Positions 1 to 9,764 of a stretch of 54,892 nt of DNA are shown one piece after another. Position numbers and translations under genes: made by a program. How positions within the stretch are numbered: position 1 is the first letter of the stretch; every line of letters begins with the position of its first letter. Location of the stretch: contig KQ959711.1 of the NCBI GenBank assembly GCA_001552935.1, positions 1-54,892 of the forward strand, written 5' to 3'. Source of the DNA: Umbribacter vaginalis (GTDB taxonomy: Bacteria; Actinomycetota; Coriobacteriia; Coriobacteriales; Eggerthellaceae). Below the pieces are notes generated by a model. The model ran no database searches. It saw only the letters and a list, made by a program, of their open reading frames with translations, and was not told the DNA's origin.

Positions 1-259
1 CTTTTTTTGTGCTTGAATAACTTCTCTTTACCTGTAGTACGTATGTATGTGTGCTTGTACATACATTTTGAAGGCATGTTACCATGCGCTATTATTACCG
101 ATAATATCAGCATTATGCCTGATAGTTCTATAGTTATGATGTAGAAAGACATCGTTGAAGCCATTCTTAAGTGTTCTTTAACGCTTATGGTGTAGCATTC
201 AATTCCATTGTTTACAATTTTATAGTTATGTAAGTGTTTTTGTGGATAAGGATGATACG

Positions 260-2902
260 ATGTTACATAATGTAAATAAATGCTTAGCTGATAATAAACA
301 TTGTATGTATCATCATGATGAAGTGTTTTGTACGAACGCACGACAGGATGATTCTTTACGTCGCTTTCGTCTCTTTTCTGCTGTTGGGGGAAGTATGCGT
401 TTAGCGGCTGTTGTATCGTGTGTAAGCTTATCGCTGATTTGCTCTTCTTTTATTGCTCCACAAGCGCACGCGCTTTCTTCAAGTACTCCTTCGCTGCACA
501 ATGTTGTTCGCAATCAATCTCGTGTTTTAACAGATAGTGACGTAAATGCTATGGCTGGTTGCGAAGCAGTGCTAGAGGGAGATACTGTTGTCATTCGTCC
601 AAAAAATGGTGCCTTAGAGGGTGTTATATCAGGTTTTAATGATAATAATCCACTGTTACAAGATAAACAGCTTGATTTTGAAAAAATAAAATCTGTTCTA
701 TCGAATAATTATCTCGATATTAAGAAAATACGTCTTGATGGTAAGATTTTTGCTTATAAGTCGATAGCTGGACTGTTTAACTTATCGGGCTCAGATGTTG
801 CTCCAGAGGGTGCAGACAATCGCTTTTTGCATATAGAGTCACTTGGCAATCTTGGCGAGATGGATGTAAGTAATGTCACTAATATGTATCGACTTTTTAA
901 ACGCTGTGTAAATATTACTGATGTCTCAACGCTTGCTCAGTGGGATGTATCTCATGTTGAAAATTTCGGTGAATTATTCCGCGACTGCACAAACCTTAGC
1001 GATTTATCTGGCATAAAAGCGTGGAATGTGTCTCGTGTACGTGATATGACGTCGCTCTTCTCAGGAACAAATATTACTTCTACTGACGCTGTTTCTAATT
1101 GGAAAACAGATAGTTTAGTATGTGCTAATGGTCTTCTTAGTTCTTGTAAGCATCTTACCAGTTTAGAGGGGCTTACGAACTGGAATACCCGTAACGTTAC
1201 TTCGATTAACGCTGCTTTTGGTGGTTGTGAAAGCTTGAAAAGCTTAAAAGGCTTAGAGAAGTGGGATACGAGCTCGGTTCAGACGACACGCGGTTTATTT
1301 GCTGACAATGCACAGCTTACCGATATATCGGCATTACGCAATTGGAATGTATCGAAAGCAAAAGAATTCATTGGAATGTTTTTTAATTGTCACTCACTTA
1401 AAGATGGGTCAGCCCTTACCCATTGGAAAACATCAAACTTAGAAGATATGACGGCTACGTTTGGCGGTTGTACATCACTCGAGAACATCGGCTCAATTAT
1501 TTCGCACTGGGATACCTCGAAAGTTACTAATTTATCGGGTGCTTTTGATGGTGTACCTTCTGATCAAAATTCTACTATCCTTGATTTGAGTAACAAAGTT
1601 TTTAATGATGTTCAAGGCATTGCTTCATTTAAAGCGTATAAAGGCATTCTTATTGCAAATAATTGGTCAGGAGATGCTCTCAAAACCATATCGCATGACA
1701 CTATGTTTGCACCAGGCAAGCCAACCTATCTGCTGTTAACGAATACACACAGCTTGCTTGATACATTTAAAAATGAGCAATTTTCACTACCTGTAACTAT
1801 CACTTTTAAGTTTGGTAATCCAGAACAGCTTATTACGCGAACCATATATCTTCCTGCCGTATATGACACGAGCGCTGTTATTGGTACTGCAGGTTTGTCA
1901 CTTGCAGAACGTGAAGCATATGCTATGAAAGTTATCAAGCCTGTTGTTGATAAAGCCGTTGAAGATGAAGTGAACGCGCTTAAAGCACAGTATCCGCTGA
2001 CAGGTGTTGTAAGTCCGCACGCAGCGCTTACCACATCCCCTATGTCGCTTTTTCAACAGTATGTAGCACAACAAGAGTTTGTCTTAAACGATATTGCACG
2101 TGATGCAAAAATTTCTATCACTCATGATGGTCCGCTCACTGATACAGAAAAAGCTAAGGTTAAAGCTTTATTGGTTAGTGTAAGCAAAAATAAAGATTTT
2201 ACAGCGCAGGATATTTCCGTTGATGATGCAGGAAATGCTACGATAAAAAAGGATAATTTTGCATCGAAGAAGATATCCTCTGATCAGCTCCTTGATGTAA
2301 AAATCACACGCACAAGCAGTGTTGTTATTCCTACAAAGACAGTTTACGTAGCAGATGACACGCTTGCGTATCGCCAACAGCGCGTTATTGAGCAAGCAGT
2401 TGATGGACAAAATACTGTCACGACTACTATTAATAACGGTAAAACTACGACAACAACTGTTATGACGCGTGCTGTTCGCAATGGTTTGGTGCATGTTGGT
2501 AATAAGGAAGTTATCAAGAACGGAAATGAACTAACGGTAAAAATATATCGTGTGAATAGTGAAACAGGCAGTTTGTATAATCCCACTATTCATGTTGAAA
2601 AACCGTGGACGAAGCTTTTAGCTGCTACACCTTATGCACCAAACGCTGCGCCTGATGATTATACTTCAGCCTCGACTGATGACGCATCTTCTTCGCTTGC
2701 ATCTCCTAGAACACATACGGCACCGTCGCTTTTAGAATTTCCTCATTCAGATAAACAGAGCAAGAATGTGGCCACTTCAGAACATAAACTGCCTGCTACT
2801 GGTGATTTATCGCTGTATTTATCAGGTGCACTGTTAGCAACAAGTATAAGTGCGGGCGTGCTTGCAAAGCGGCGTAGTACGCAACGTTCAAACAAGCGTT
2901 AG
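260..2902 (+). CDS. BspA/DUF285-repeat surface protein with LPXTG anchor
   Basis: Secreted, wall-anchored adhesin-like protein of about 880 residues. I chose the ATG at 260 because AAGGA lies seven bases upstream; a GTG at 242 is in frame but lacks its own ribosome site. A hydrophobic signal peptide ending in APQAHA follows an unusually long polar N-region, so the ATG at 395 (MRLAAVVSC) is a possible alternative start. Residues about 195-430 hold DUF285-type repeats of about 25-40 residues with the recurrent W(D/N)VS.V..M..LF pattern. The C-terminus has LPATG (residues 844-848), a hydrophobic segment and an Arg/Lys tail, which is a classical sortase signal. DUF285/BspA-like proteins are known in oral bacteria and parasites as surface binders; the ligand here is unknown. 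It is followed by another repeat-rich surface gene on the same strand. Confidence 0.85.
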   Translation: MLHNVNKCLADNKHCMYHHDEVFCTNARQDDSLRRFRLFSAVGGSMRLAAVVSCVSLSLICSSFIAPQAHALSSSTPSLHNVVRNQSRVLTDSDVNAMAGCEAVLEGDTVVIRPKNGALEGVISGFNDNNPLLQDKQLDFEKIKSVLSNNYLDIKKIRLDGKIFAYKSIAGLFNLSGSDVAPEGADNRFLHIESLGNLGEMDVSNVTNMYRLFKRCVNITDVSTLAQWDVSHVENFGELFRDCTNLSDLSGIKAWNVSRVRDMTSLFSGTNITSTDAVSNWKTDSLVCANGLLSSCKHLTSLEGLTNWNTRNVTSINAAFGGCESLKSLKGLEKWDTSSVQTTRGLFADNAQLTDISALRNWNVSKAKEFIGMFFNCHSLKDGSALTHWKTSNLEDMTATFGGCTSLENIGSIISHWDTSKVTNLSGAFDGVPSDQNSTILDLSNKVFNDVQGIASFKAYKGILIANNWSGDALKTISHDTMFAPGKPTYLLLTNTHSLLDTFKNEQFSLPVTITFKFGNPEQLITRTIYLPAVYDTSAVIGTAGLSLAEREAYAMKVIKPVVDKAVEDEVNALKAQYPLTGVVSPHAALTTSPMSLFQQYVAQQEFVLNDIARDAKISITHDGPLTDTEKAKVKALLVSVSKNKDFTAQDISVDDAGNATIKKDNFASKKISSDQLLDVKITRTSSVVIPTKTVYVADDTLAYRQQRVIEQAVDGQNTVTTTINNGKTTTTTVMTRAVRNGLVHVGNKEVIKNGNELTVKIYRVNSETGSLYNPTIHVEKPWTKLLAATPYAPNAAPDDYTSASTDDASSSLASPRTHTAPSLLEFPHSDKQSKNVATSEHKLPATGDLSLYLSGALLATSISAGVLAKRRSTQRSNKR

Positions 2903-3151
2903 TTAGCGCTATTCTTACACGTGCGAATTCTTCTGAGCGGTGCATTGTTACTCCGTTTATCTTGTTGTGTTTTGTATTGCGCAATATGGACGTTTAAGTA
3001 TACGTACCGGTTTTTCGTTAGTGCGCATTCATTATTTCTATCCTTTTTATCTTATTATGCAAGTATGTGTTTATTTTTATAATAGTTCCTGCTATGTTTG
3101 AACATTGTGATAATAGCACTGATTGTTTTAGTGACTTAAAGGACGTAAAGC

Positions 3152-6100
3152 ATGACAGGATATGAACCATCAGATACACCAACGGTGCATAATAATAGGT
3201 CGGCATCGTCACTTGTGATAGCTACAGACGATGAACAGCCAAAAAATACGCATGCTGTATCAATGCATGCAAGTCGTTGTTCAAACAGTGTCGTAAGTGT
3301 AACACTGGTTACTACCGCACTAGCAGTGGGTTTAGCATCGGCGTCTCTGATTGGAGGAGAACCTGCATTTGCATTAAGTGCCCATACTGCGTCTTTAGCA
3401 TCAAATGAAGAAACGGTACCGTCTGCTGTTGATGCGTCTACCAACACGTATGATGTATCAGGGAAAAACAATCAAACGAGCGCATCGGTGCGTGATCACA
3501 ATCAAACGGGTGCGTACAAGCCGCACGCTGTACCAATCGACATTCAGCCAGGCGATGACAAAAAGTATGTTGCTGAAGATAGTCCTGTTTTAAAGCAGCT
3601 TATATTTTTAAGTCAGGAATGGCTTGCATATCAAAAAGATAGAAATTATGATCGAAAAGCTCGTGTTCCTGATAATTGGAAGTTTAGCGTTGCTGACGCT
3701 AAAAAAGTAGAGCGTCTTGTAGTGCCTTATGAAGTTCTACCAATTATGACACGCTATCATGATGGTGCAGAGCTTGGCGATACATCTGATTTAAAGTATT
3801 TTACTCATCTGAAATCGTTTGACTTTCATAAGTATAAAGTTGATAAACCTGATGAGTTTATGAAAAATTTACCCGATTCGCTTGAAGAGCTTTCGTTTTA
3901 TACCGATCAACGCGAAGACTCACAGTGTGGTTCAACACTTATGCGCAGCATAGCGCATTTAACAAAGCTGAAGAAGTTGAATTTGCACAATATGTATCTT
4001 ACGAATCTTGATGGCGTTCAATCGCTTACGAAGCTTGAAGATCTTGATTTAAGTTATGGCGCGCTTACTGATATAGCGCCCCTTGCAACACTTAGCAATT
4101 TGAAAACACTGAATGTTAAGTATAATACAGTAAAAGATATTGCGCCTTTAACAAAGTTATCGCAGCTTAAAACAATTGATGTATCTCATAACGACATCTC
4201 TAAACTTCCAACATGGACAAATCAATCGCAGTTACAAGATTTAAATATTTCAGAGAATACTATAAGCGACATCACTCCTTTAGCACATTTACAACAACTA
4301 CAGAACTTAAACGCGGCTTCTAATCAGATACGTTCTATAGAAGCGTTAAAAAATCTTACTGCCTTGCGTGCATTAAATTTCAGTTTTAATAAACTGAATG
4401 ATGTAGAAGCGTTAAAAAATCTTTCGACATTACACAGTCTTGCTATAGAAGATAACAAAATAAAGGATGTGTCGTGTTTAGCGCCTTTTTGTAAGCCTGG
4501 GGGGCTTACTACGATATCTGCTTCTGGTAACAGTATTGCAGATGTGTCTGCTATTTCACGTGCGGTCACTGAAAAATTTACCGACGAGCATCCTGAGTAT
4601 CATTTCGATTTTCAAAATCAGAAACTAGATTTTGATATTGATCCTGCTAAGCCTGAACTTTCAGCATGGGGAATTAAAGCAGCTGACCATACGATACAGT
4701 TTTCTCTTGGCGATACACATCCAACGCGAGTTGATGCGAATCCTTATATGGGTGAAGAAAATATTACATTTGAAGCGCTTAATCTTCCGTCGGGAGAATT
4801 TAAGCCTTCTTGGTGGCACCTGCTGGGGATTAGGCCACATACGTGGAATTTTTCTTTCGATGGCACGCTAACGCTGTATCGTTACCGACCATATCTTAAT
4901 ACATTAGATTCGCTTAAGCTTAATTATGGAAGCGATTATCCTGGTGATAATGCCTTTGTTAGCAGAGTGTCTATTAAAGGAGAAGATTCGTTTCCAAAAG
5001 ACGGACGTATTGATGTGCATATTCGTCCGCAAGACAGCGCTATTGATACTTTTGCTTCTGGATTTACCGAGAAGTGGGTGACTATTAGTTATCAGAAAAA
5101 AGATGATCATAGTAATAAATTTACTACTATGCAAGAGATATATCTTCCGGTGCCAGTATATGTTAAAACGATGGCTGAAACGTGGAATCCTCGTGTTGCG
5201 ATGCTTAAACTTAAAGCAGGTGAGCTGTTGAAGCTTGATGCGCTCAAAAGCGCAGTTACCGATACAACACCATATAGAAAGTATATTCCGACTAGCGATG
5301 AGATTGACGATGAGATATACTCTCCGGTTCCATATGGCATTGCGAAAGTGTATGCCAAGATGAATAAAAACGGTGATTTCGAAGAATATGTATGTGCTGC
5401 CCCTGAATTTGATTGGGGCAATTTTAAGGACCGCGAAGTGTCTACACGTGAGGTAGGCAAAACCATTTCTGTGCCATTTACGATGACGTTTGCTGATCAA
5501 TCAACGTATACCGGTAAGGTTGAAGTGAAAGTTGAAGCTCATTCATCGGGTTCTGGCACAGGGACAGGGACAGGCTCTGGAACGGGCACAGGCACGGGAA
5601 CTGGAACTGGAACAGGTGGCGATACGGGATCTGGGACAGGCACAGGAACAGGTGGCGATACCAGCGGTAACGATCATACAGGATCGGAAAACGCTACCAC
5701 GTCTGATACAAGTAACAGCTCTTCGTCCGACAACACAGGAGATAACGGCAGCAATACTCCAGGCGGCAACAATAGCGGCAACAATGATGGCACCGATAAC
5801 GGCACCGACAACGAAGGCTCCAATGCCGGCTCCAACGAAGACGATACCGCTTCCAACGAAACGTTCTCATCAGAACAAACGTCGGGTGCAGTCTTGGTAC
5901 GTGCTCCTGCTCATCGCTTTGCTCGTTACACTCATGGCGCGGGCAGTGCAGGTGCACGCGGTGCGTCCGCACAAATGTCTGCTGGCGTACCTGATGGCAC
6001 GTCTGGCAGCTTGGATAATGCCGCCGCACGTGACGCAAACGCCGCAAACGCCACGCAAGACGCTACCACCGCGCAAAACGCCGCACATGCCTTGAATGGC

Positions 6101-6313
6101 GCATCATCTGCACACGGCACCAGCACCAACAAAGCAGACGCTTCAAAGGGCGCGCAAGCTTCTCACAAGAACGGTGCAGAGAGCGCACTTCAAGCGTTTT
6201 CCCACGGATGGCCTTACATTGTTGTGGGTGTTGTGATTGTGGTTGCAGCGATAGCGCTTGTTGGCAGGCGTGCTGCACTTCATCGCGATAAACAGCGCTC
6301 AAGCAAGAAATAA
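3152..6313 (+). CDS. Leucine-rich-repeat surface protein with GT-rich stalk and C-terminal membrane anchor
   Basis: Large exported protein of 1053 residues. The ATG has AAAGGA eight bases upstream. A hydrophobic segment near residues 48-78, ending in FALSAHT, acts as a late signal peptide. Residues about 265-450 form internalin-type LRRs of 22 residues (for example LTKLEDLDLSYGALTDIAPL). Next come a region of no recognised family, a Gly-Thr/Gly-Ser stalk (about 798-840), a Ser/Asn/Asp/Gly-rich stretch and an Ala-rich stretch. A transmembrane helix near residues 1017-1040 is followed by a basic tail. No LPXTG motif is visible, so anchoring is probably by the membrane helix. Internalin-type LRRs usually bind protein ligands. 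The stalk DNA is a six-base repeat and so is prone to slippage. Confidence 0.82.
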   Translation: MTGYEPSDTPTVHNNRSASSLVIATDDEQPKNTHAVSMHASRCSNSVVSVTLVTTALAVGLASASLIGGEPAFALSAHTASLASNEETVPSAVDASTNTYDVSGKNNQTSASVRDHNQTGAYKPHAVPIDIQPGDDKKYVAEDSPVLKQLIFLSQEWLAYQKDRNYDRKARVPDNWKFSVADAKKVERLVVPYEVLPIMTRYHDGAELGDTSDLKYFTHLKSFDFHKYKVDKPDEFMKNLPDSLEELSFYTDQREDSQCGSTLMRSIAHLTKLKKLNLHNMYLTNLDGVQSLTKLEDLDLSYGALTDIAPLATLSNLKTLNVKYNTVKDIAPLTKLSQLKTIDVSHNDISKLPTWTNQSQLQDLNISENTISDITPLAHLQQLQNLNAASNQIRSIEALKNLTALRALNFSFNKLNDVEALKNLSTLHSLAIEDNKIKDVSCLAPFCKPGGLTTISASGNSIADVSAISRAVTEKFTDEHPEYHFDFQNQKLDFDIDPAKPELSAWGIKAADHTIQFSLGDTHPTRVDANPYMGEENITFEALNLPSGEFKPSWWHLLGIRPHTWNFSFDGTLTLYRYRPYLNTLDSLKLNYGSDYPGDNAFVSRVSIKGEDSFPKDGRIDVHIRPQDSAIDTFASGFTEKWVTISYQKKDDHSNKFTTMQEIYLPVPVYVKTMAETWNPRVAMLKLKAGELLKLDALKSAVTDTTPYRKYIPTSDEIDDEIYSPVPYGIAKVYAKMNKNGDFEEYVCAAPEFDWGNFKDREVSTREVGKTISVPFTMTFADQSTYTGKVEVKVEAHSSGSGTGTGTGSGTGTGTGTGTGTGGDTGSGTGTGTGGDTSGNDHTGSENATTSDTSNSSSSDNTGDNGSNTPGGNNSGNNDGTDNGTDNEGSNAGSNEDDTASNETFSSEQTSGAVLVRAPAHRFARYTHGAGSAGARGASAQMSAGVPDGTSGSLDNAAARDANAANATQDATTAQNAAHALNGASSAHGTSTNKADASKGAQASHKNGAESALQAFSHGWPYIVVGVVIVVAAIALVGRRAALHRDKQRSSKK

Positions 6314-6371
6314 GCGCCGCGTTTTCGTGCATCGCCGCGCATAAAAGAGTACAATAGACATTGATTTCTAG

Positions 6372-6440
6372 CAAACTATCAGTATGTATATCTTGCATAG
6401 TGGTAGTTTGTTTGCTAATCTAACTAGGTTTTCTAACTAG
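6372..6440 (+). promoter_or_regulatory. Hairpin and direct repeat in the 5' leader of the capD-like gene
   Basis: Positions 6372-6386 and 6396-6410 form a 15-position imperfect inverted repeat (13 Watson-Crick pairs, one G-U, one mismatch) with a nine-base loop. A nine-base direct repeat TCTAACTAG follows at 6419-6427 and 6432-6440. The next start codon is at 6486. It could be a terminator of the upstream LRR gene (the U-tract is poor), an operator, or an RNA leader element. Confidence 0.4.
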
Positions 6441-6485
6441 ATTTAGAGGCTTGAAAAAACACAGGGAGTTAAGGCGTCACGGCTT

Positions 6486-8336
6486 ATGGATATTCGATTT
6501 ACGCGCCGAACAGCATTTCTTATTTTTTGGGATATTGCTTCTACGTTTGCAGCGTATTATTTTGCGTCGGTATTAACAGGCTTGGTGCTCGAGCTGTTTG
6601 ATACTCATGAAATTTATTTTCTTATTGGAACAGCAGTAGTTATCAATTTGTTGCTATTTTTAGGGTTTCGCCTGTACAACAACTTATGGGAATACGCGTC
6701 AATTGATGACGCTTTGCGCATTACTGTTGCGTGTTGCTTGGGCACCTTGGTAACAGCGGTGTTTTTATGGCTGGTAGGGCATTGGCTGCCTATTCGTGTG
6801 TATTTTGTATCACTGTTTATTATGATTTTTCTGTCGGGAGGCGCGCGCGTGCTGTTTCGTATTATACGAAGTAAGCGCCGTGAGTTTGAGCTTGTGTCTC
6901 ATGCGGAACATCGTCCGCGTACGCTTGTGGTTGGAGCAGGTGAAACGGGGTCACTTGCCATTCAGCGCATGATGTCAAAAGATCCTCTGATGCCTGGTAA
7001 TCCTCTTATTGCAGTGGACGATAATCCCGATAAGCAAACGTTGCGTATACATGGCGTGCGCGTTGTAGGCACGAGCGATGATATTCCTGAACTGTGCGAG
7101 CGCTATAGTATTGAGCAAATTGTTGTAGCCATTCCATCTGCTTCAATTGATCAGCGAAAACGTATATATGAGCGCTGTACACAAACGAATTGTAAATTAC
7201 GTACCCTTCCTAATGTGCGCGAACTTAACGTTGATGAAATTGAGGATGTGCGTCTGCGCGAAGTAGATGTTGCTGATTTGCTTGGGCGCGAGGAAATTGT
7301 GCTGAATACGCAGCTTGTGTGCGGGTATATCTCGGGGAAAACCGTGCTTGTGACGGGTGGCGGTGGCTCGATTGGCTCGGAGCTGTGCCGCCAGATGTGT
7401 CATGTTGTGCCTGAGCGCATTGTTATTTTCGACATGTACGAAAACGATGCCTACCTGCTGAAAAAGGAGCTGCTGAGCCATTTTAGCGATACGGAAATTG
7501 ATATTGAAATTGGCAATATCTGCAATGAAGCACGGTTGCGCGAAGTGTTTGAAAAGTATCATCCATCAGCGGTATTTCATGCAGCAGCGCATAAGCATGT
7601 TCCCTTGATGGAAATTTGTCCGCGCGAAGCAATTTTGAATAATGTGTTTGGAACGCTGAATACGGTGAAGCTCTCTGATGAATTTGGCGTCAACAGGTTC
7701 ATTTTTATCTCGACCGATAAGGCGGTAAACCCCAGTTCAGTTATGGGTGCCACCAAGCGCATGGGCGAGATGATCATCCAGCACTTTGCGCAAAGCTCGC
7801 AAACGGTGTTTGCGGCGGTGCGCTTTGGCAACGTGCTTGGCAGCAACGGAAGTGTTATTCCTATCTTCAAGAAACAAATTGCTGATGGTGGCCCTGTTAC
7901 CGTTACCGACCCCAATATCGAACGCTTCTTTATGACTATCTCTGAAGCGGCGCGGTTGGTTATTCAAGCAGGTGGTATGGCGCATGGCGGCGAGATATTC
8001 ATTCTCGATATGGGCGAGCCTGTGAAAATTCTCGATTTAGCGAAAAGCCTTATTACGCTTTCCGGATATAAGGTTGATCAGGATATTCGTATTGAATTTA
8101 GCGGTTTGCGCCCCGGTGAAAAAATGTACGAAGAGCTGCTTATGAACGAAGAGAATACGCTCCCGACGAAGTTAAAAGGTATCATGATCTCAACCGGCAA
8201 AGATGTTGGTTATGAAGAAGTGGAACATAAGCTTGAGCAGTTGCGTCACGTGTTGACGCAAAGTGATAAGCAGGCACTTCGCGTGTTGCAGGCGGCTGTT
8301 CCCACGTACACGTACACGGCGAATAGCCACGAGTAG
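6486..8336 (+). CDS. CapD/FlaA1-type nucleoside-diphosphate-sugar 4,6-dehydratase
   Basis: Membrane-bound NDP-sugar dehydratase/epimerase of the long SDR family (616 residues), probably acting on UDP-GlcNAc for surface-glycan synthesis. Four or five transmembrane helices occupy residues about 10-115. A first Rossmann-like domain follows, then the catalytic domain with the NAD motif GGGGSIGS near residue 289. The catalytic stretch TDKAVNPSSVMGATKR has Met in the position held by Tyr in ordinary SDRs, as is usual in this large-form family. The length fits WbpM/PglF-type proteins. The exact product (4-keto-6-deoxy sugar, epimer) cannot be told from sequence. The neighbour glf supports a glycan locus. 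The start follows a weak AAGG, so the initiation site is moderately certain. Confidence 0.88.
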   Translation: MDIRFTRRTAFLIFWDIASTFAAYYFASVLTGLVLELFDTHEIYFLIGTAVVINLLLFLGFRLYNNLWEYASIDDALRITVACCLGTLVTAVFLWLVGHWLPIRVYFVSLFIMIFLSGGARVLFRIIRSKRREFELVSHAEHRPRTLVVGAGETGSLAIQRMMSKDPLMPGNPLIAVDDNPDKQTLRIHGVRVVGTSDDIPELCERYSIEQIVVAIPSASIDQRKRIYERCTQTNCKLRTLPNVRELNVDEIEDVRLREVDVADLLGREEIVLNTQLVCGYISGKTVLVTGGGGSIGSELCRQMCHVVPERIVIFDMYENDAYLLKKELLSHFSDTEIDIEIGNICNEARLREVFEKYHPSAVFHAAAHKHVPLMEICPREAILNNVFGTLNTVKLSDEFGVNRFIFISTDKAVNPSSVMGATKRMGEMIIQHFAQSSQTVFAAVRFGNVLGSNGSVIPIFKKQIADGGPVTVTDPNIERFFMTISEAARLVIQAGGMAHGGEIFILDMGEPVKILDLAKSLITLSGYKVDQDIRIEFSGLRPGEKMYEELLMNEENTLPTKLKGIMISTGKDVGYEEVEHKLEQLRHVLTQSDKQALRVLQAAVPTYTYTANSHE

Positions 8337-8571
8337 GTTTTTTGGCGCTACGAGGGCGCACTTGATGCGTTTTGCGCGTTTGGGCATTTAACGGAGCTTG
8401 CGTGTTGTACGGTTGCGAATGCGCGATGGAGCAGCGCATTTGCGGTGCGTTTGCTGGAAGTTCGCATTACATTTTCGCTGAATGCTTGTTTTGGTTATAT
8501 GCGTCTTCTGTAGCTTTATCGGTTTTGCGGTTTTGCACTTTAAGTACGTCTCCACGTTTGAAAGGAAGTTT

Positions 8572-9684
8572 ATGACACGCTACGATTATCTTATTGTTGG
8601 AGCAGGATTAAGCGGAGCTGTGTTTGCGCATGAAGCGCAGGCGGCAGGGAAGAAATGCTTGGTTATTGACAAGCGCGCTCATATTGCGGGTAATATCTAC
8701 ACGCAAGAGATAGAAGGCGTGAATGTGCATCGATACGGTGCGCATATTTTTCATACGTCGCTTAAAAACGTGTGGAATTACGTGCAAAAATTTGCTGAGT
8801 TCAATAATTATATCAACAGCCCAATAGCGTATTACAAAGGCGAAATATACAACATGCCGTTCAACATGAACACCTTTGCAAAGATGTGGGGCGTCGTAAC
8901 TCCTGCTGAAGCTCAGGCGAAGATTGCAGAGCAAATTCAGCGTGAGGGCATTACCGAGCCCAAGAATTTGGAAGAACAGGCATTATCGCTTGTAGGCCGC
9001 GACATTTTTGAGAAGCTCGTGAAAGGCTATACCGAAAAGCAGTGGGGGCGCTCGTGCACCGACTTACCGGCGTCTATTATCAAGCGCTTGCCGTGCCGCT
9101 TTACGTACGACAACAATTACTTTAACGACCCGTATCAGGGAATTCCTAAAGGTGGCTATACTGCATTTGTACGTGCGATGCTTAAAGACGTTCCCGTGCG
9201 TTTGAACGTGAGTTACGAAGCGTTGCTGCGCGAGACAAGCGATGAGTTTGCGCGCGTAATTTATTGCGGTCCAATTGACGAGTTTTACCACTATGACATG
9301 GGACAACTTGAATATCGTTCGCTTCGTTTTGAGGATGAAATTCTTGACGAGCGCAACCATCAAGGCGTTGCGGTTGTGAATTACACCGAGCGTGACGTGC
9401 CGTATACGCGTATTATCGAGCACAAGCATTTCGAGTTTGGCACGCAAGAGAAAACGGTTATTACGCGTGAGCATCCGGCGAACTGGCAGCCTGGTGACGA
9501 GCCGTATTATCCGATTAACGATGAACGTAACACCGCGCTGTATAAGCGCTACGAACAGCGTGCAGCGCAAGAAGGTTCAGTTGTGTTTGCAGGGCGCTTG
9601 GGTGCGTATAAGTATTACGATATGGACAAAGCTATTGCTGCTACATTTGAGCTTGTTAAACGCGAGTTGGGTGTTGTGCTGTAA
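8572..9684 (+). CDS. glf: UDP-galactopyranose mutase
   Basis: Flavoenzyme interconverting UDP-galactopyranose and UDP-galactofuranose, the donor for Galf-containing surface polysaccharides. The ATG at 8572 is preceded by GAAAGGA, and it places the FAD-binding motif GAGLSGAVFA at the N-terminus; the in-frame extension upstream to 8482 has no support. The 370 residues match the usual family length. Diagnostic stretches include HRYGAHIFHTS, the GYTEKQWG region and NYFNDPYQGIPKGGY. The C-terminal GRLGAYKYYDMD segment is the typical flavin-contacting end. It lies 235 bases downstream of the capD-like gene on the same strand and is closed by a strong terminator, so the pair may share a glycan role even if transcribed separately. 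Confidence 0.95.
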   Translation: MTRYDYLIVGAGLSGAVFAHEAQAAGKKCLVIDKRAHIAGNIYTQEIEGVNVHRYGAHIFHTSLKNVWNYVQKFAEFNNYINSPIAYYKGEIYNMPFNMNTFAKMWGVVTPAEAQAKIAEQIQREGITEPKNLEEQALSLVGRDIFEKLVKGYTEKQWGRSCTDLPASIIKRLPCRFTYDNNYFNDPYQGIPKGGYTAFVRAMLKDVPVRLNVSYEALLRETSDEFARVIYCGPIDEFYHYDMGQLEYRSLRFEDEILDERNHQGVAVVNYTERDVPYTRIIEHKHFEFGTQEKTVITREHPANWQPGDEPYYPINDERNTALYKRYEQRAAQEGSVVFAGRLGAYKYYDMDKAIAATFELVKRELGVVL

Positions 9685-9728
9685 ATAGGCGCATGTTGCG
9701 TGCAGCCCTAGTTTTGTGTTGAATTGTG

Positions 9729-9754
9729 AGCGCACAGCAAGCTGTGCGCTTTTT
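9729..9754 (+). terminator. Rho-independent terminator of glf
   Basis: A perfect nine-base stem (AGCGCACAG paired with CTGTGCGCT, loop CAAG) is followed by TTTTCTATTTT. It lies between convergent glf and argS. The U-tract is on the plus-strand side, so it mainly serves glf. Confidence 0.85.
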
Positions 9755-9764
9755 CTATTTTGCT

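Noticed and set aside
5532-6095. 187-codon plus-strand and several minus-strand frames within the LRR gene
   Set aside because: Shadows created by the low-complexity GT/Asn/Ala-rich DNA of the real gene.
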